The position numbers were made by a program, and so were the translations under genes. Source: Owenia fusiformis (lineage: Eukaryota > Annelida > Polychaeta > Sabellida > Oweniidae). Taken from it: a stretch of DNA of 64,000 bases. The stretch is taken from positions 31,323,248 to 31,387,247 of the forward strand of contig CAIIXF020000003.1 of assembly GCA_903813345.2 (NCBI GenBank), given 5' to 3'. The notes below the pieces were generated by a model. It did not search any database. It had not been told where the DNA came from and saw only the letters and a program-made list of their open reading frames with translations. Shown in pieces: positions 12,340 to 24,148 of the stretch (position 1 is its first letter; each line of letters starts with the position of its first letter).

Positions 12340-14206
12340 CAGAGCTGTCAAGTGTCCCGCGAATGGCGGGATTATCCCGCGAATTCGATCAAAATTAGGC
12401 TAATTCGCGTGTCCCGCAATGTCCCGCGAAGTCCCGCAAATGTGGCTTTCGATCTCCGCGAATTTCCGAAATTGTTGCAATCCCCTATATTGTGATTATC
12501 TAATCTTATATAAGAAGCTAAGTTTTTGCACTTTTGAGGAGTATAAGTTTACCTAATTTTAAGTACCTAGCATGCTGTTGTTTGGTATCAAAATAAAGAG
12601 GAAGGGTTCAACTTTCATTTTAATTACGACAATAGGGATGTAGGTCAAATAGTTCCAACGTTGGCCTTTTTACTATCCGAGTGGCCTTCATCTCAGAACT
12701 GAGCAAATGTTAGCAAACGCGAGTTACAATAAATGGACGCTGATATCTAGAAAGGGTTTGTAGAAAAAACCGGGTACCGGGTAGTAAATCCTCCATGCTG
12801 GGTTCAAACTTGGTACCCGGTCAAAAAACGAGTAAGCTTACCCAAAACAAAACGAATATACGAGTATAACATAATTAGATTATCAGAAAACGTGTAGGAT
12901 TTGTTTTGAATTTACAAAAATGTGTGTAACATCCTTCAAAATTGAGGTAGAAGCTTCAAATAAAAAGCATATTTTTAGGCTCTTTTCTTCCTCTATCGTC
13001 ATGACCATATTTTCATCGGTTATGGGGGGGGGGTGCGATCGCACCATCGCACCCTCTCCTGGCTACGCCTATGACATTGTAAGACATAACAATTTAGTAG
13101 ACAATTCAGTGGACATTTTGTCGACAGTTGGGATAACTTAAATTATGATTAATAATCAAAATCTTACACATTGCATCATGTAAATTAACACACGTCACCT
13201 CTCTGCTAAAGCAACGATAGCAATTTACAGATTTAAATCATAATCAAAACAATTCACGTACCAACATACGAACTATTGAAAATAGAGTAAAATTGATTTG
13301 CCTTGTTATTCAAATCGTCTTACAATGTCATTGGCGTAGCCAGGTGAGGCTGTGATGGTGCGATCGCACCCCCTCCCCCTTCATTACCAATGGAAATATG
13401 ACCATGATGATAGAGGAAGAAAAGAGGCTTAAAATGCTTTTTATTTGAAGCTTCTATCTCAATTTTGAAGGAAGTTACATACATTTTTGTAAATTCAAAA
13501 CAAATCTTACACGTTTTCTAATGATCTAATTATGTTGTATATTCGTATATTTCGTTTTTTTGGGTACCCGGTTTTTTCGACCGGGTACCAAGTTTGAACC
13601 CAGCATTGAGGATTTACTACCCGGTACCCGTTTTTTTCTACAAACCCTATCTAGAAAAGTAACCTCATTCCCTATAATTTGATGTAGATTAATCGAAACG
13701 CTATACCATGGGCTTTCAATTGAAATAATATTTCTATGCGTATTTTGTGAAGTTATGTTGACGTTTATTTAAGTTACAATGTAACGGTGCATTATATTTG
13801 ATTAATCAGTATCTGAAAGTTTGATTTAAGTACTTTTACACGCTTTTACATTAGTCCAAATCACGCAAATCCCTTAAATGTCCCGGGACATCCTGCAAAT
13901 TTAGGTGGATGTCCCCCAAAATCCCGCAAATTTAGGGCACTTTTTCTAGAAAATCTGTCCCTCTATGAAGTTTTTGCTGGTAAACCTGTTAACTGTCCCG
14001 CAATTAGGGTGTTTGTCCCTCTAATGGTCCCGCGAAATCCCGCGAATTTGATAAAAAAAATTGGCCTATAAGCGCAATCACGCAAATCCCTTAAATGTCC
14101 CGCGAAATCCCGCGAATTTAGTAGATGTCCCGCAAAATCCCGCGAATTTTGGGCACTGGGTCTAAAAAATCTGTCCCGCGAGAAAATCTTTGGGGGTTGA
14201 CAGTAC
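12340..14206. mobile_element. hAT-like non-autonomous element, copy A
   Basis: Ends are CAGAGCTGTCAAG on the left and, complemented, GTACTGTCAAC on the right. An 8-bp duplication TGAAAAAG flanks it (12332-12339, 14207-14214). Subterminal sequence is full of TCCCGCGAA-type motifs, common in elements that bind a transposase near their ends. No transposase is encoded. It contains an inner palindromic element (12754-13647). The 8-bp duplication and CAG-type left end suggest the hAT superfamily. Confidence 0.75.
12754..13647. mobile_element. Palindromic MITE nested inside hAT-like copy A
   Basis: Long inverted arms (about 12754-13090 and 13320-13647) start GGGTTTGTAGAAAAAACCGG. They are flanked by TATCTAGAAA on both sides (12744-12753, 13648-13657), a 9-10-bp target duplication as seen in Mutator-like elements. 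Arms include CCGGGTACC palindromes and G-runs. No coding capacity. Confidence 0.75.
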
Positions 14207-14236
14207 TGAAAAAGTAATTCAACTTTGACGGGATTT

Positions 14237-16256
14237 CAGAGCTGTCAAGTGTCCCGCGAATGGCGGGATTATCCCGCGAATTTGATCAAAATTAGGCTAA
14301 TTCGCGTGTCCCGCAATGTCCCGCGAAGTCCCGCAAATGTGGCTTTAACCTCCGCGAATTTCCGAAATTGTTGCAATCCCCTATATTGTGATTATCTTAT
14401 CTTATATAAGAAGCTAAGTTTTTGCACTTTTGAGGAGTAAAGTTTACCTTGTTGTAAGTACCTAGCATGCTGTTGTTTGGTATCAAAATAAAGAGGAAGG
14501 GTTCAACTTTCATTTTAATTACGAAAATAGGGATGTAGGTCACAAACAGTTCCAACGTTGGCCTTTTTACTACCCGTGTGGCCTTCATCTCAGAACTGAG
14601 CAAATGTTAGCAAACGCGAGTTACAATAAATGGACGCTGATATGTAGAAAGGGTTTGTAGAAAAAACCGGGTACCGGGTTGTAAATCCTCCATGCTGGGT
14701 TCAAACTTGGTACCCGGTCAAAAAATCGGGTACCCAAAAAACGAAAAATACGAATACATAACATAATTAGATTATGAGAAAACGTGTAAGATTTGTTTTG
14801 AATTCACAAAAATGTATGTAACATCCTTCAAAATTGAGCTAGAAGCTTCAAATAAAAAGCATAGTTTAAGGCTCTTTTCTTCCTCTATCGTCATGGCCAT
14901 ATTTTCATTGGTTATGGGGGGGGGGGGATGCGATCATCGCACCCTCTCCTGGCTACGCCCATGACATTGTAAGACATAACAATTTACAATTCAGTGGACA
15001 TTTTGTCGAAAAGTGGGATAACTTAAATTATGATTAATAATCAAAATCATGTAAATTAACACACGTCACCTCTCTGCTAAAGCAACGATAGCTATTTACA
15101 GATTTAAATCATAATCAAAACAATTCACGTACCAACATACGAACTATTGAAAATAGAGTAAGATTGATTTGTCTTGTTTTTCAAATCGTCTTACAATGTC
15201 ATTGGCGTAGCCAGGAGGGGGTGCGATCGCACCCCCCCCTCCCCCTTCATTACCAATGGAAATATGACCATGATGATAAAGGAAGAAAAGAGCCTTAAAA
15301 TGCTTTTCATTTGAAGCTTCTAGCGCAATTTTGAAGGAAGTTACATACATTTTTGTAAATTCAAAACAAATCTTACACGTTTTCTAATGATCTAATTATG
15401 TTGTATATTTGTATATTTCGTTTTTTGGGTACCCGGTTTTTTCGACCGGGTACCAAGTTTGAACCCAGCATGGAGGATTTATTACCCGGTACCCAGTTTT
15501 TTCTACAAAATCTATCTAGAAAAGTAACCTCATTCCCTATAATTTGATGTAGATTAATCGAACCCCTATATCATGGGCTTTCAATTGAAAGCCCATGCCT
15601 ACAGTATATGAATAGTTACATTTTAATATATGACATTATGGGGGTAAGCGTTTCATAGTTGGTCACGACGCCAGAAGTGCAAAGTATTGTTCCGAATTTT
15701 TGAATTTCGTGTAAGATTACGGTACTCACACCTGAAGCATGGTTTTTGTGTTTGATAAATTACAATAAAGTTTAATAATATTCCTATGCGTATTTTGTGA
15801 AATTGTGTTGACGTTTATTTAAGTTATAATGCAACGGTACATTATATTTGATTAATCAGTATCTGGAAGTTTGATTTAAGTACTTTAACATGCTTTTACA
15901 TTAGTCCCAATCATGCAAATCCCTTGAATGTCCCGGGACATCCTGCAAATTTAGGTGGATGTCCCGCGAAATCCCGCAAATTTAGGGCACGTTGTCTAAA
16001 ACATCTGTCCCTCTATGAAGTTTTTGGTGGTAAACCTGTTAACTGTCCCGCAATTAGAGTGTTTGTCCCTCGAATGGTCCCGCGAAATCCCGCGAATTTG
16101 ATAAAAAAATTTGGCCTATTAGCGCAATCACGCAAATGCCTTAAATGTCCCGCGAAATCCCGCGAATTTAGTACATGTCCCGCAAAATCCCGCGAATTTT
16201 GGGCACTGGGTCTAAAAAATCTGTCCCGCGAGAAAATCTTTAGGGGTTGACAGTAC
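14237..16256. mobile_element. hAT-like non-autonomous element, copy B
   Basis: A close copy of the neighbour at 12340-14206, with the same ends, same order and the same nested palindrome (about 14651-15512). It carries about 185 bp extra near 15590-15775. Flanks are CGGGATTT (14229-14236) and TGGGATTT (16257-16264), matching at 7 of 8 bases. It seems to have landed in a tRNA-derived sequence whose B-box is just right of the insertion. Confidence 0.75.
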
Positions 16257-16316
16257 TGGGATTTGAACTCAAGACCTTTAGGTCTCCAGACTCTACCAAC
16301 TGAGCTAAACTTGATG
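16257..16316 (-). repeat. tRNA-derived sequence (SINE head or tRNA pseudogene), cut by copy B
   Basis: The complement reads TAGCTCAGTTGGTAGAGT (A-box) then GAGTTCAAATCCC (B-box), the internal promoter of RNA polymerase III genes. The anticodon arm does not fold as a normal tRNA, so a SINE or pseudogene is more likely than a functional tRNA. Confidence 0.6.
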
Positions 16317-16680
16317 GCTGCATATTGCACGACCAGATTGTATAATTATAGAATGAGTATGCACCTGCATAGTATGACCTAGGTCATATGTACCTATCAA
16401 CCATTCACAACACAAAAAGAATGGGGATTAATGAAAGTACTAATGAAAGTACTCCTTGTACAAAATATCCATGAAAGACTGGAGTTTGAAACCATGGATT
16501 CCAAATTAATACAAGCACAGTATTTTTGTTTCAAACTACCTAAATATTTTAACAGTAGCTAATCAGTACAAAGAATAAACTTCAAAACTAAAAATAATAT
16601 TTTTTTAATCATTTGGAAGCTGACAGGTATGCCTTCAACTAAGTTCAATGAACTTGTTAACAGTTTACCATGATAAATCA

Positions 16681-16834
16681 GGCCAGTAGCCAGGATTTGC
16701 CAAGGGGGTTCACTTTTTGAAAAATTCCAGGGGGGTTCACTTTTGGTTCAAAAAGTGCTCAGAATGGTGAAAACAGCATGATTTTGAAAGATTTTGTTTC
16801 AATCTCATTGAACCCCCCCTGACTATGGGCCTGA
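16681..16834. mobile_element. Small hAT-like MITE, relative of 8288-8455
   Basis: Starts CAGGCCAGTAGCCAGG and ends with GGGCCTG, with the same 'gggggttcacttt' interior as the copy at 8288. Flanking bases are not clearly duplicated. Sequence on either side (16317-16680, 16835-17050) shows nothing else I recognise. Confidence 0.55.
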
Positions 16835-17056
16835 GAAATACTCGAACACTATACAGTACCCAATTATTCAATTTACCCTGACCTTTGTATTCGTGCAAAG
16901 TATTATACTGTAAACACATAGTATTATGCATGCTGTAAAAATTTCTAGATAATAATGGCATGGTCACATTACATATGGATATTAATCCGCAATAGAAATA
17001 GTGCAAATTATAACATTACCGGCCATAGGTGTATTCCACACTTTTTGGGTTTTTAA

Positions 17057-18220
17057 CTTTCATGAACAGTCATCCATGTTAGGTATCTGAGGTCTATTGG
17101 CCCTTTAATCATAATATAAACAGTCATCCATGTTAGGTATCTGAGGTCTATTGGCCCTTTAATCATAATATAAACAGTCATCCATGTGAAGGTATCTGAG
17201 GTCTATTGTCCCTTTAATCATAATATAAACAGTCATCCATGTGAAGGTATCTGAGGTCTATTGGCCTTTTAATCATAATATAAACAGTCATCCATGTGAA
17301 GGTATCTGAGGTCTATTGGCCCTTTAATCATAATATAAACAGTCATCCATGTGAAGGTATCTGAGGTCTATTGTCCCTTTAATCATAATATAAACAGTCA
17401 TCCATGCGAGGTATCCGAGGTCTATTGGCCTTTTAATCATAATATAAACAGTCATCCATGTGAAGGTATCTGAGGTCTATTGGCCTTTTAATCATAATAT
17501 AAACAGTCATCCATGTGAAGGTATCTGAGGTCTATTGTCCCTTTAATCATAATATAAACAGTCATCCATGTGAAGGTATCTGAGGTCTATTGGCCTTTTA
17601 ATCATAATATAAACAGTCATCCATGTGAAGGTATCTGAGGTCTATTGGCCCTTTAATCATAATATAAACAGTCATCCATGTGAAGGTATCTGAGGTCTAT
17701 TGTCCCTTTAATCATAATATAAACAGTCATCCATGCGAGGTATCCGAGGTCTATTGGCCTTTTAATCATAATATAAACAGTCATCCATGTGAAGGTATCT
17801 GAGGTCTATTGGCCCTTTAATCATAATATAAACAGTCATCCATGTGAAGGTATCTGAGGTCTATTGGCCTTTTAATCATAATATAAACAGTCATCCATGT
17901 GAAGGTATCTGAGGTCTATTGTCCCTTTAATCATAATATAAACAGTCATCCATGTGAAGGTATCTGAGGTCTATTGGCCTTTTAATCTTAATATAAACAG
18001 TCATCCATGTGAAGGTATCTGAGGTCTATTGGCCTTTTAATCATAATATAAACAGTCATCCATGTGAAGGTATCTGAGGTCTATTGTCCCTTTAATCATA
18101 ATATAAACAGTCATCCATGTGAAGGTATCTGAGGTCTATTGGCCCTTTAATCATAATATAAACAGTCATCCATGTGAAGGTATCTGAGGTCTATTGGCCT
18201 TTTAATCATAATATAAACAG
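17057..18220. repeat. 55-bp satellite array, first block
   Basis: About 21 head-to-tail copies of a 55-bp unit, for example AACAGTCATCCATGTGAAGG then TATCTGAGGTCTATTGGCC then a TTTAATCATAATAT end. Recurrent variants (GCGAGGTATCCGAGG; GTCCC versus GGCC) suggest higher-order blocks of several units. It is the same array as 21189-22595, separated by a LINE insertion. Confidence 0.95.
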
Positions 18221-18343
18221 TTTTAGGTTTAGGTTTAAAGTTTTTTATTATCATTTAAACAAAACAAATTACAAACACAGCAAGGGCCGAAGCAATGCAT
18301 TATTGGCCCTGGTAGTCAAGAATTTATATAATGTAAAGTGAAG

Positions 18344-19392
18344 GTTTCTAGACAACTCATCCCAAGACAACTCATCCCAAGACAAGTCATCCCTAAGACA
18401 ACTCATCCCAAGACAAGTCATCCCTAAGACAACTCATCCCAAGACAAGTCATCCCTAAGACAACTCATCCCAAGACATCTCATCCCAAGACATCTCATCC
18501 CAAGACAACTCATCCCAAGACATCTCATCCCAAGACAACTCATCCCAAGACAACTCATCCCACTAGTATAATTGATAAATTATCTAATTTGTCCTCTATA
18601 TTATATATTTCCCTTTTTGATTTTTTCGATTACAAAGTGATTATACACTCAATCTTAATATTGATAATTTTTAGCATTTTGAAATGGCACTTGAAAGTTA
18701 TGTTCTATTTTTACGTACCGGTATTTTTATTAATTCTGGGTTATTCTCAAATTCTCAATATATTTGAGAATATAGAATTGAAGATAAGAGTCAAAGACAT
18801 AGTTTCCAAATTCAATCATCATGATTTTGAAAGTTTAAAATTGGAAATCTTATTTATATGATGTATTGGAATTAAGCAAAACATTTTAAAACAAAGACTG
18901 AATTAATCTGGGAGAATTATTCTGATAATACCCCGGATAATACATTCTTATTGCGTTAATCCTAATCTGACACCCTTGATGATCTTTGATTTAATGATCA
19001 AAGTATATATTAATTTGAACATGTTTATCTTTATCCCAATCAATCAACAAAAATTAACTGAAACTAGACTAAACTAACTTCAAAATACAAAATACATTCC
19101 ATGGCCAAACACAGTGTGCTTACTGCTAAAACCTCTAAACATGTTTCAAATATTCTTTCAAAAGTTGAAATTAATTGTATAAAATTATGTTATATTTCAA
19201 GTTGGGAAGAGTTGTCTTGGGGATGAGTTGTCTTGGGATGAGATGTTTTGGGATGAGATGTCTTGGGATGAGTTGTCTTGGGATGAGATGTCTTGGGATG
19301 AGATGTCTTGGGATGAGCTGTCTTGGGATGAGATGTCTTGGGGATGAGTTGTCTTGGGATGAGTTGTCTTAGGGATGAGTTGTCCTGTTACC
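18344..19392. mobile_element. Foldback-type element with minisatellite arms
   Basis: The left arm (18350-18570) is about a dozen repeats of ACAACTCATCCCAAG. The right arm (19205-19385) is the same repeat in inverse orientation. A loop of about 630 AT-rich bases lies between. TAAAGTGAAG flanks both sides (18334-18343 and 19393-19402), a 9-10-bp target duplication. Tandem-repeat arms plus a 9-bp duplication is the hallmark of Drosophila-type foldback elements. The loop has an open frame (18589-18861) of low-complexity hydrophobic codons that I do not consider a gene. Confidence 0.8.
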
Positions 19393-19916
19393 TAAAGTGA
19401 AGTTGCAATGAGATTTAAGGATCAACTCGGTAATGCAGAACAGTATATAAAAATAAAAACTTACTCATTTAAAATAGTAACAATTAACTGCAGAAAACCT
19501 GCAGTCATTTCAACAATTTTCTGATTTGTCAGATACGATAATGAGCAATCACCGTATAACAAATAATTTACCCTGTCTTGCTGTCTGAGTTGACCAAACA
19601 CGGTTAAATCAAAGGATGGCAGTTCCCCAAGTTCTTCCAAAAACAAGTTTCGCTGAACAATGAATAGAGGGCAGTGTAATAATAGGTGCATTGTAGACTG
19701 TGATCTAAAGCCACAATTACAACTTGGAATATCAATGTTTCTAAAATTATGTGTGAATAAATGCTGCCTAAAAATAAAGTCACATCGAGTCTTATTCAAA
19801 GTTGATTCTGTCTTCCTATCAAGATGCAATTTTGGAGTAGGTAGCTTTATTTTAGAATTTTGAATATGTTTCCTCAGGTTAAACTTAAAACAATTTCTAG
19901 ATTGGATAGCTTTCAA

Positions 19917-20339
19917 CGAACTCCCGTGCAGTGATATATCACTGCGGCGGGCAGGTGTCTCACCGTAAGCATGGTAACATCGTAATAAACAACTGACGTG
20001 ATTGGTTCTAGTCCCATGCTCAGGTCGCGTGATTGTAAAATTTTGACAATTTCATTGGTTGAATTGCGCGTATTAACTAATAAACAACACGTGCGGTAAA
20101 CTTTTATCAACACAACTTTTACTCAGAATTCCCTCCGCGGGGATTTGCTCTTATATTTCATTGATTTTGGAATATTTTGACAAAATAATTATTGGTGAAC
20201 ATAAAAGAACATATATTTTATAAGTTTTGTGAAAAACAAGTACATCTGTGACAAAATGGGGGACTATCTTCCCCAAATTTTGGGGATTCCATAATCTGCC
20301 CGCCGCAGTGTCTATACCGAGACACTGCATAGGAGTTCG
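19917..20339. mobile_element. 423-bp MITE with 9-bp target duplication
   Basis: Ends CGAACTCCCGTGCAGTG and (complemented) CGAACTCCTATGCAGTG lead into CACTGCGGCGGGCAG on both arms, each arm having its own small hairpin. AGCTTTCAA is duplicated at 19908-19916 and 20340-20348. It interrupts the LINE coding frame exactly at the duplication. A 9-bp duplication suggests a Mutator-like family. Confidence 0.85.
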
Positions 20340-21188
20340 AGCTTTCAAATCACCAGGCAGTTTCTCCCATGCTGTTATACAAGATATCACCGTACCCTTT
20401 CTGATCTTGGCCTTACAGTGAGCTGGTATTCTGAAAGATCTGACTCTGCGTAACCGATTTACATTATTCATTTCATTATGATTTCTATATAAAGAAAAGG
20501 CCTGGTTTACATAGGAAGGCATTTTGTTGTTATTTATGACGTCATAAGTAAACAATAGTTTCTTTTCATCCCTCCTGGCCCCTAGGGACCTCCAAACTAA
20601 GCATGAGGTGACTTTGGTTGCATTTGTACCTTTGGTACATCCACTGACAATCAATGCTGCCCTATACTGAATACTGTCCAATTTAGAAAGTAAATTTAAG
20701 TTTGCACAATCAAAAATGATATTCCCATATTCTAAGTGAGGTAGTATAAATGCCATATAAATCTTCTCTAGATGTTGTGATCTTAAGTTATGTTTTAGTG
20801 CCATAAGTGGGTTCAACATCCTGTTACATTTAACAATTATACTGTTAATGTGTTCTTCAAAGTTTAAAGCCTTGTCTAAAATAAGTCCAAGATGTTTGTG
20901 ACTATTGGTGAAAGGGATAGAGTCACCATTTAACACAATAGGAATTTGAGCAATTGGAGTTCTAGTTTTGGACTGGAAAAACACTTCCTTACTTTTACTT
21001 GTCTTAAATTTTAATTTCCAAGTCTTTGACCAGATCTCTATTCTATTAACATCGCTTTGGAGTTTTAGATAAGTTTCATGAACTGAGTCCTCCTTTTTGA
21101 CAGGTAGAAAAATTGAGCTATCATCAGCATAAAGGTACAGAGTGCTATTTAAAACTGCATCGGCTAGGTCATTGATATAAAGTAAGAA

Positions 21189-22595
21189 AAACAGTCATCC
21201 ATGTGAAGGTATCTGAGGTCTATTGGCCTTTTAATCATAATATAAACAGTCATCCATGCGAGGTATCCGAGGTCGATTGGCCTTTAATCATAATATAAAC
21301 AGTCATCCATCTGAAGGTATTTGAGGTCTATTGTCCCTTTAATCATAATATATACAGTCATACATATTAGGTATTTGAGGTCTATTGTCTTTTTAATCAT
21401 AATATAAACAGTCATCCATGTGAAGGTATCTGAGGTCTATTGTCCCTTTGATCATAATATAAACAGTCATCCATGTGAAGGTATCTGAGGTCTATTGGCC
21501 TTTTAATCATAATATAAACAGTCATTCATGTGAAGGTATCTGAGGTCTATTGGCCTTTTAATCAAAATATAAACAGTCATCCATCTGAAGGTATCTGAGG
21601 TCTATTGGCCCTTTGATCATAATATAGCCTATACAGTCATACATATTAGGTATCTGAGGTCTATTGTCCCTTTAATCATAATATAAACAGTCATCCATGT
21701 GAAGGTATCTGAGGTCTATTGTCCCTTTAATCATAATATAAACAGTCATCCATCTGAAGGTATCTGAGGTCTATTGTCCCTTTAATCATAATATAAACAG
21801 TCATCCATGCGAGGTATCCGAGGTCTATTGGCCTTTTAATCATAATATAAACAGTCATCCATGTGAAGGTATCTGAGGTCTATTGTCCCTTTAATCATAA
21901 TATAAACAGTCATCCATGTGAAGGTATCTGAGGTCTATTGTCCCTTTAATCATAATATAAACAGTCATCCATGTGAAGGTATCTGAGGTCTATTGGCCTT
22001 TTAATCATAATATAAACAGTCATCCATGTGAAGGTATCTGAGGTCTATTGGCCTTTTAATCATAATATAAACAGTCATCCATGTGAAGGTATCTGAGGTC
22101 TATTGGCCTTTTAATCATAATATAAACAGTCATCCATCTGAAGGTATCTGAGGTCTATTGTCCCTTTAATCATAATATAAACAGTCATCCATGCGAGGTA
22201 TCCGAGGTCTATTGGCCTTTTAATCATAATATAAACAGTCATCCATGTGAAGGTATCTGAGGTCTATTGTCCCTTTAATCATAATATAAACAGTCATCCA
22301 TGTGAAGGTGTCTGGGGTCTATTGTCCCTTTAATCATAATATAAACAGTCATCCATGTGAAGGTATCTGAGGTCTATTGGCCCTTTGATCATAATATAAA
22401 CATTCATCCATGTGAAGATATCTGAGGTCTATTGTCCCTTTAATCATAATATAAACAGTCATCCATGTGAAGGTATCTGAGGTCTATTGGCCCTTTGATC
22501 ATAATATAAACAGTCATCCATGTGAAGGTATCTGAGGTCTATTGTCCCTTTAATCATAATATAAACAGTCATCCATGTGAAGGTATCTGAGGTCT
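21189..22595. repeat. 55-bp satellite array, second block, running into the ASB-like gene
   Basis: About 25 copies of the 55-bp unit described at 17057. The rightmost unit (22550-22595) is at the same time the last 15 codons of the minus-strand ankyrin/SOCS-box gene. Read on that strand, most units repeat DLRYLHMDDCLYYD followed by TAA. Each also contains ATTAAA, a common poly(A) signal variant, overlapping the stop. Confidence 0.95.
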
Positions 22596-23677
22596 GGCTT
22601 TGGTAGAGGTAGTTCTTTGATAATCTCAATCAATGACTTGCCTCCATTATATCCACTTAACCTCTCTCTGACTCTGGCCCTGGTGAGGCACTTCAGCTCT
22701 AAGGGGCTGGCACATTTTGTTTTAACTCCTGTCATTGTTGCAACGGCTTCTTCAGTGTTGAAATGGAACGACACATATCTGCCTCTTAATGGGCCTCTAT
22801 TGGGGTCACATAAGCCAGGGAGAGCTGAAACAGAAATCTGAATACCTGAATGAACCAAAGCCTCTAGTGTTTCTGGGTCAACTGATGCCAGTATTTTCAT
22901 AAGGTTTTGGTTGGACTGGATTGATTCTTGCACTGAAGCTTTGAGACAAAGTCCATACTTTATAAATAATTGCAACAGTTTGTATTTCTTTTTAGAGATT
23001 AATTCTCCAATGTGACACAGTCCAAGTTTACCCGATAGACTGCATCCTCTGCGGATGAGCAATTTAAGAACCTGGTCAAGATTTTCATCGTTATCCTCAT
23101 TAAAACCACATTGCCTGGCAGCTAGCATGAATGGGGTCACGTACAATGAGTTTATTGGATCAGGATTAAATCCAGCATTAAGAAGAATTTCAACAATCTC
23201 TGGATTACCGCTCTCAGCAGCTTCATGCATGGCAGTGGAACCATCACCTGTGACAACATCTGGAGTAGCATTGTAGTCGCACAATAACTGAACTATATCT
23301 TGCATTTCTCGCCTTGCAGCTAAATGCATAGGTGTATTAGTATATGCATCTTTAGAGTTGATATTGCAGCGTCCACTTTTGATTAAAACTGCAGCAATTT
23401 GATTGAGTCGAGGTTGACAAGCTATATGCAATGGGGTTTGAAGATTGTTATTTGAGATGTTTACATCGCAGTTATGAGATAACAAGAATTCAACAACATC
23501 GATGAGATTTAGATTTGCGGCCCAATAGATGGCAGTTCTGTTTCCAGAATCGACAGCATTCACAGATGGTTTGTTGGATGTATCACCATCTAATAAGTCT
23601 TTCAAATAAGGAATGGCATCGTCCTTCTTTTCCTTAATTATATCAATCAGTGATACCTGCTCTTGTGTGTTTGCCAT
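22550..23677 (-). CDS. Ankyrin-repeat and SOCS-box protein (ASB-like)
   Basis: A single coding exon of 375 residues. Residues about 45-215 hold five to six ankyrin repeats (TPLHIACQPRLNQIAAVLIK, TPMHLAARREMQDIVQLLCD, TAMHEAAESGNPEIVEILLN). The C-terminus has a SOCS box: SPLELKCLTRARVRERL resembles the elongin-binding BC box (usual Leu-Cys-Arg is Leu-Thr-Arg here), and LPLPKPDLRYL is the cullin-5 box. ASB proteins are substrate receptors of cullin-5 ubiquitin ligases; the target is unknown. The ATG at 23677 follows a CTAG acceptor at about 23690, so a 5' UTR intron runs to a donor at 24812. The gene's final 15 codons are one unit of the neighbouring 55-bp satellite. Confidence 0.9.
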   Translation of the reverse strand: MANTQEQVSLIDIIKEKKDDAIPYLKDLLDGDTSNKPSVNAVDSGNRTAIYWAANLNLIDVVEFLLSHNCDVNISNNNLQTPLHIACQPRLNQIAAVLIKSGRCNINSKDAYTNTPMHLAARREMQDIVQLLCDYNATPDVVTGDGSTAMHEAAESGNPEIVEILLNAGFNPDPINSLYVTPFMLAARQCGFNEDNDENLDQVLKLLIRRGCSLSGKLGLCHIGELISKKKYKLLQLFIKYGLCLKASVQESIQSNQNLMKILASVDPETLEALVHSGIQISVSALPGLCDPNRGPLRGRYVSFHFNTEEAVATMTGVKTKCASPLELKCLTRARVRERLSGYNGGKSLIEIIKELPLPKPDLRYLHMDDCLYYD

Positions 23678-24148
23678 GTTGTTGTTTCCCTAGAAACAAA
23701 ATTGAGCCATATATATCACATAATTATGCAATAAATTAATCTACAAATAATTACATTTATCATGGGCTTTATGATTATAAGCAGACAAGCAACGCAACAA
23801 AAATCATAACTAAACTCTTTACTTAGGTCCAAAGCCTTCTCAATTGTCAGATATGCTTTATCACGCTCCGTATACTGTAAATGTATTTATATATTCATTT
23901 ATTATACCCAGACCTATAACAGTGTAATAAGCTGCGACTAAAAGATATGCATATAAGTGATTTATCTAAAGAATGAATAATAGTTTTTATGCAAACACAC
24001 AGTAGCTGTCACACCTTTTATTTATGAATCATCAAGGATCATCATCATGAAATGTATATCAAGCTGTCCACCACCAAATATGGTAATGTTACTCACTTCG
24101 AGAGCCATGTTAGATTTTGAAACTTATGGCTCTCAAACGGAGAAGTGA

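Larger units (their letters stand above)
18221..21188 (-). mobile_element. 5'-truncated jockey/CR1-like LINE inserted in the satellite
   Basis: On the minus strand the element opens inside the reverse-transcriptase domain (FLLYINDLAD, then YADDSS) and runs to a C-terminal C-x-CG...H...C knuckle and stop at 19461. AAACAG flanks both sides (18215-18220, 21189-21194), consistent with a short target duplication. The 3' tail is an AAACCT-like repeat. The coding frame is split by a 423-bp MITE at 19917-20339; reading across the MITE joins the two halves in frame at GDLKAIQS. The 3' region is split by a foldback element at 18344-19392. Dead copy. Confidence 0.85.

Noticed and set aside
15924-16250. 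108-codon frame with CPAKSREF repeats
   Set aside because: It is a translation of the TCCCGCGAA subterminal motifs of the hAT-like element, found likewise in the neighbouring copy.
16257-16316. Functional tRNA on the minus strand
   Set aside because: The anticodon stem-loop does not fold normally, and the 3' part is cut off by a transposon insertion.
18221-18240. Telomere-like TTAGGTTTAGG
   Set aside because: Only about two copies are present, at the 3' tail of the LINE. A LINE tail repeat explains it.
18589-18861. Hydrophobic 90-codon frame in the foldback loop
   Set aside because: AT-rich, low-complexity Ile/Phe/Leu content with no motif. It is likely a chance frame.
17057-22595. CRISPR-like look of regular short repeats
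   Set aside because: The units are contiguous with no unique spacers, and the window is clearly eukaryotic. It is a satellite.
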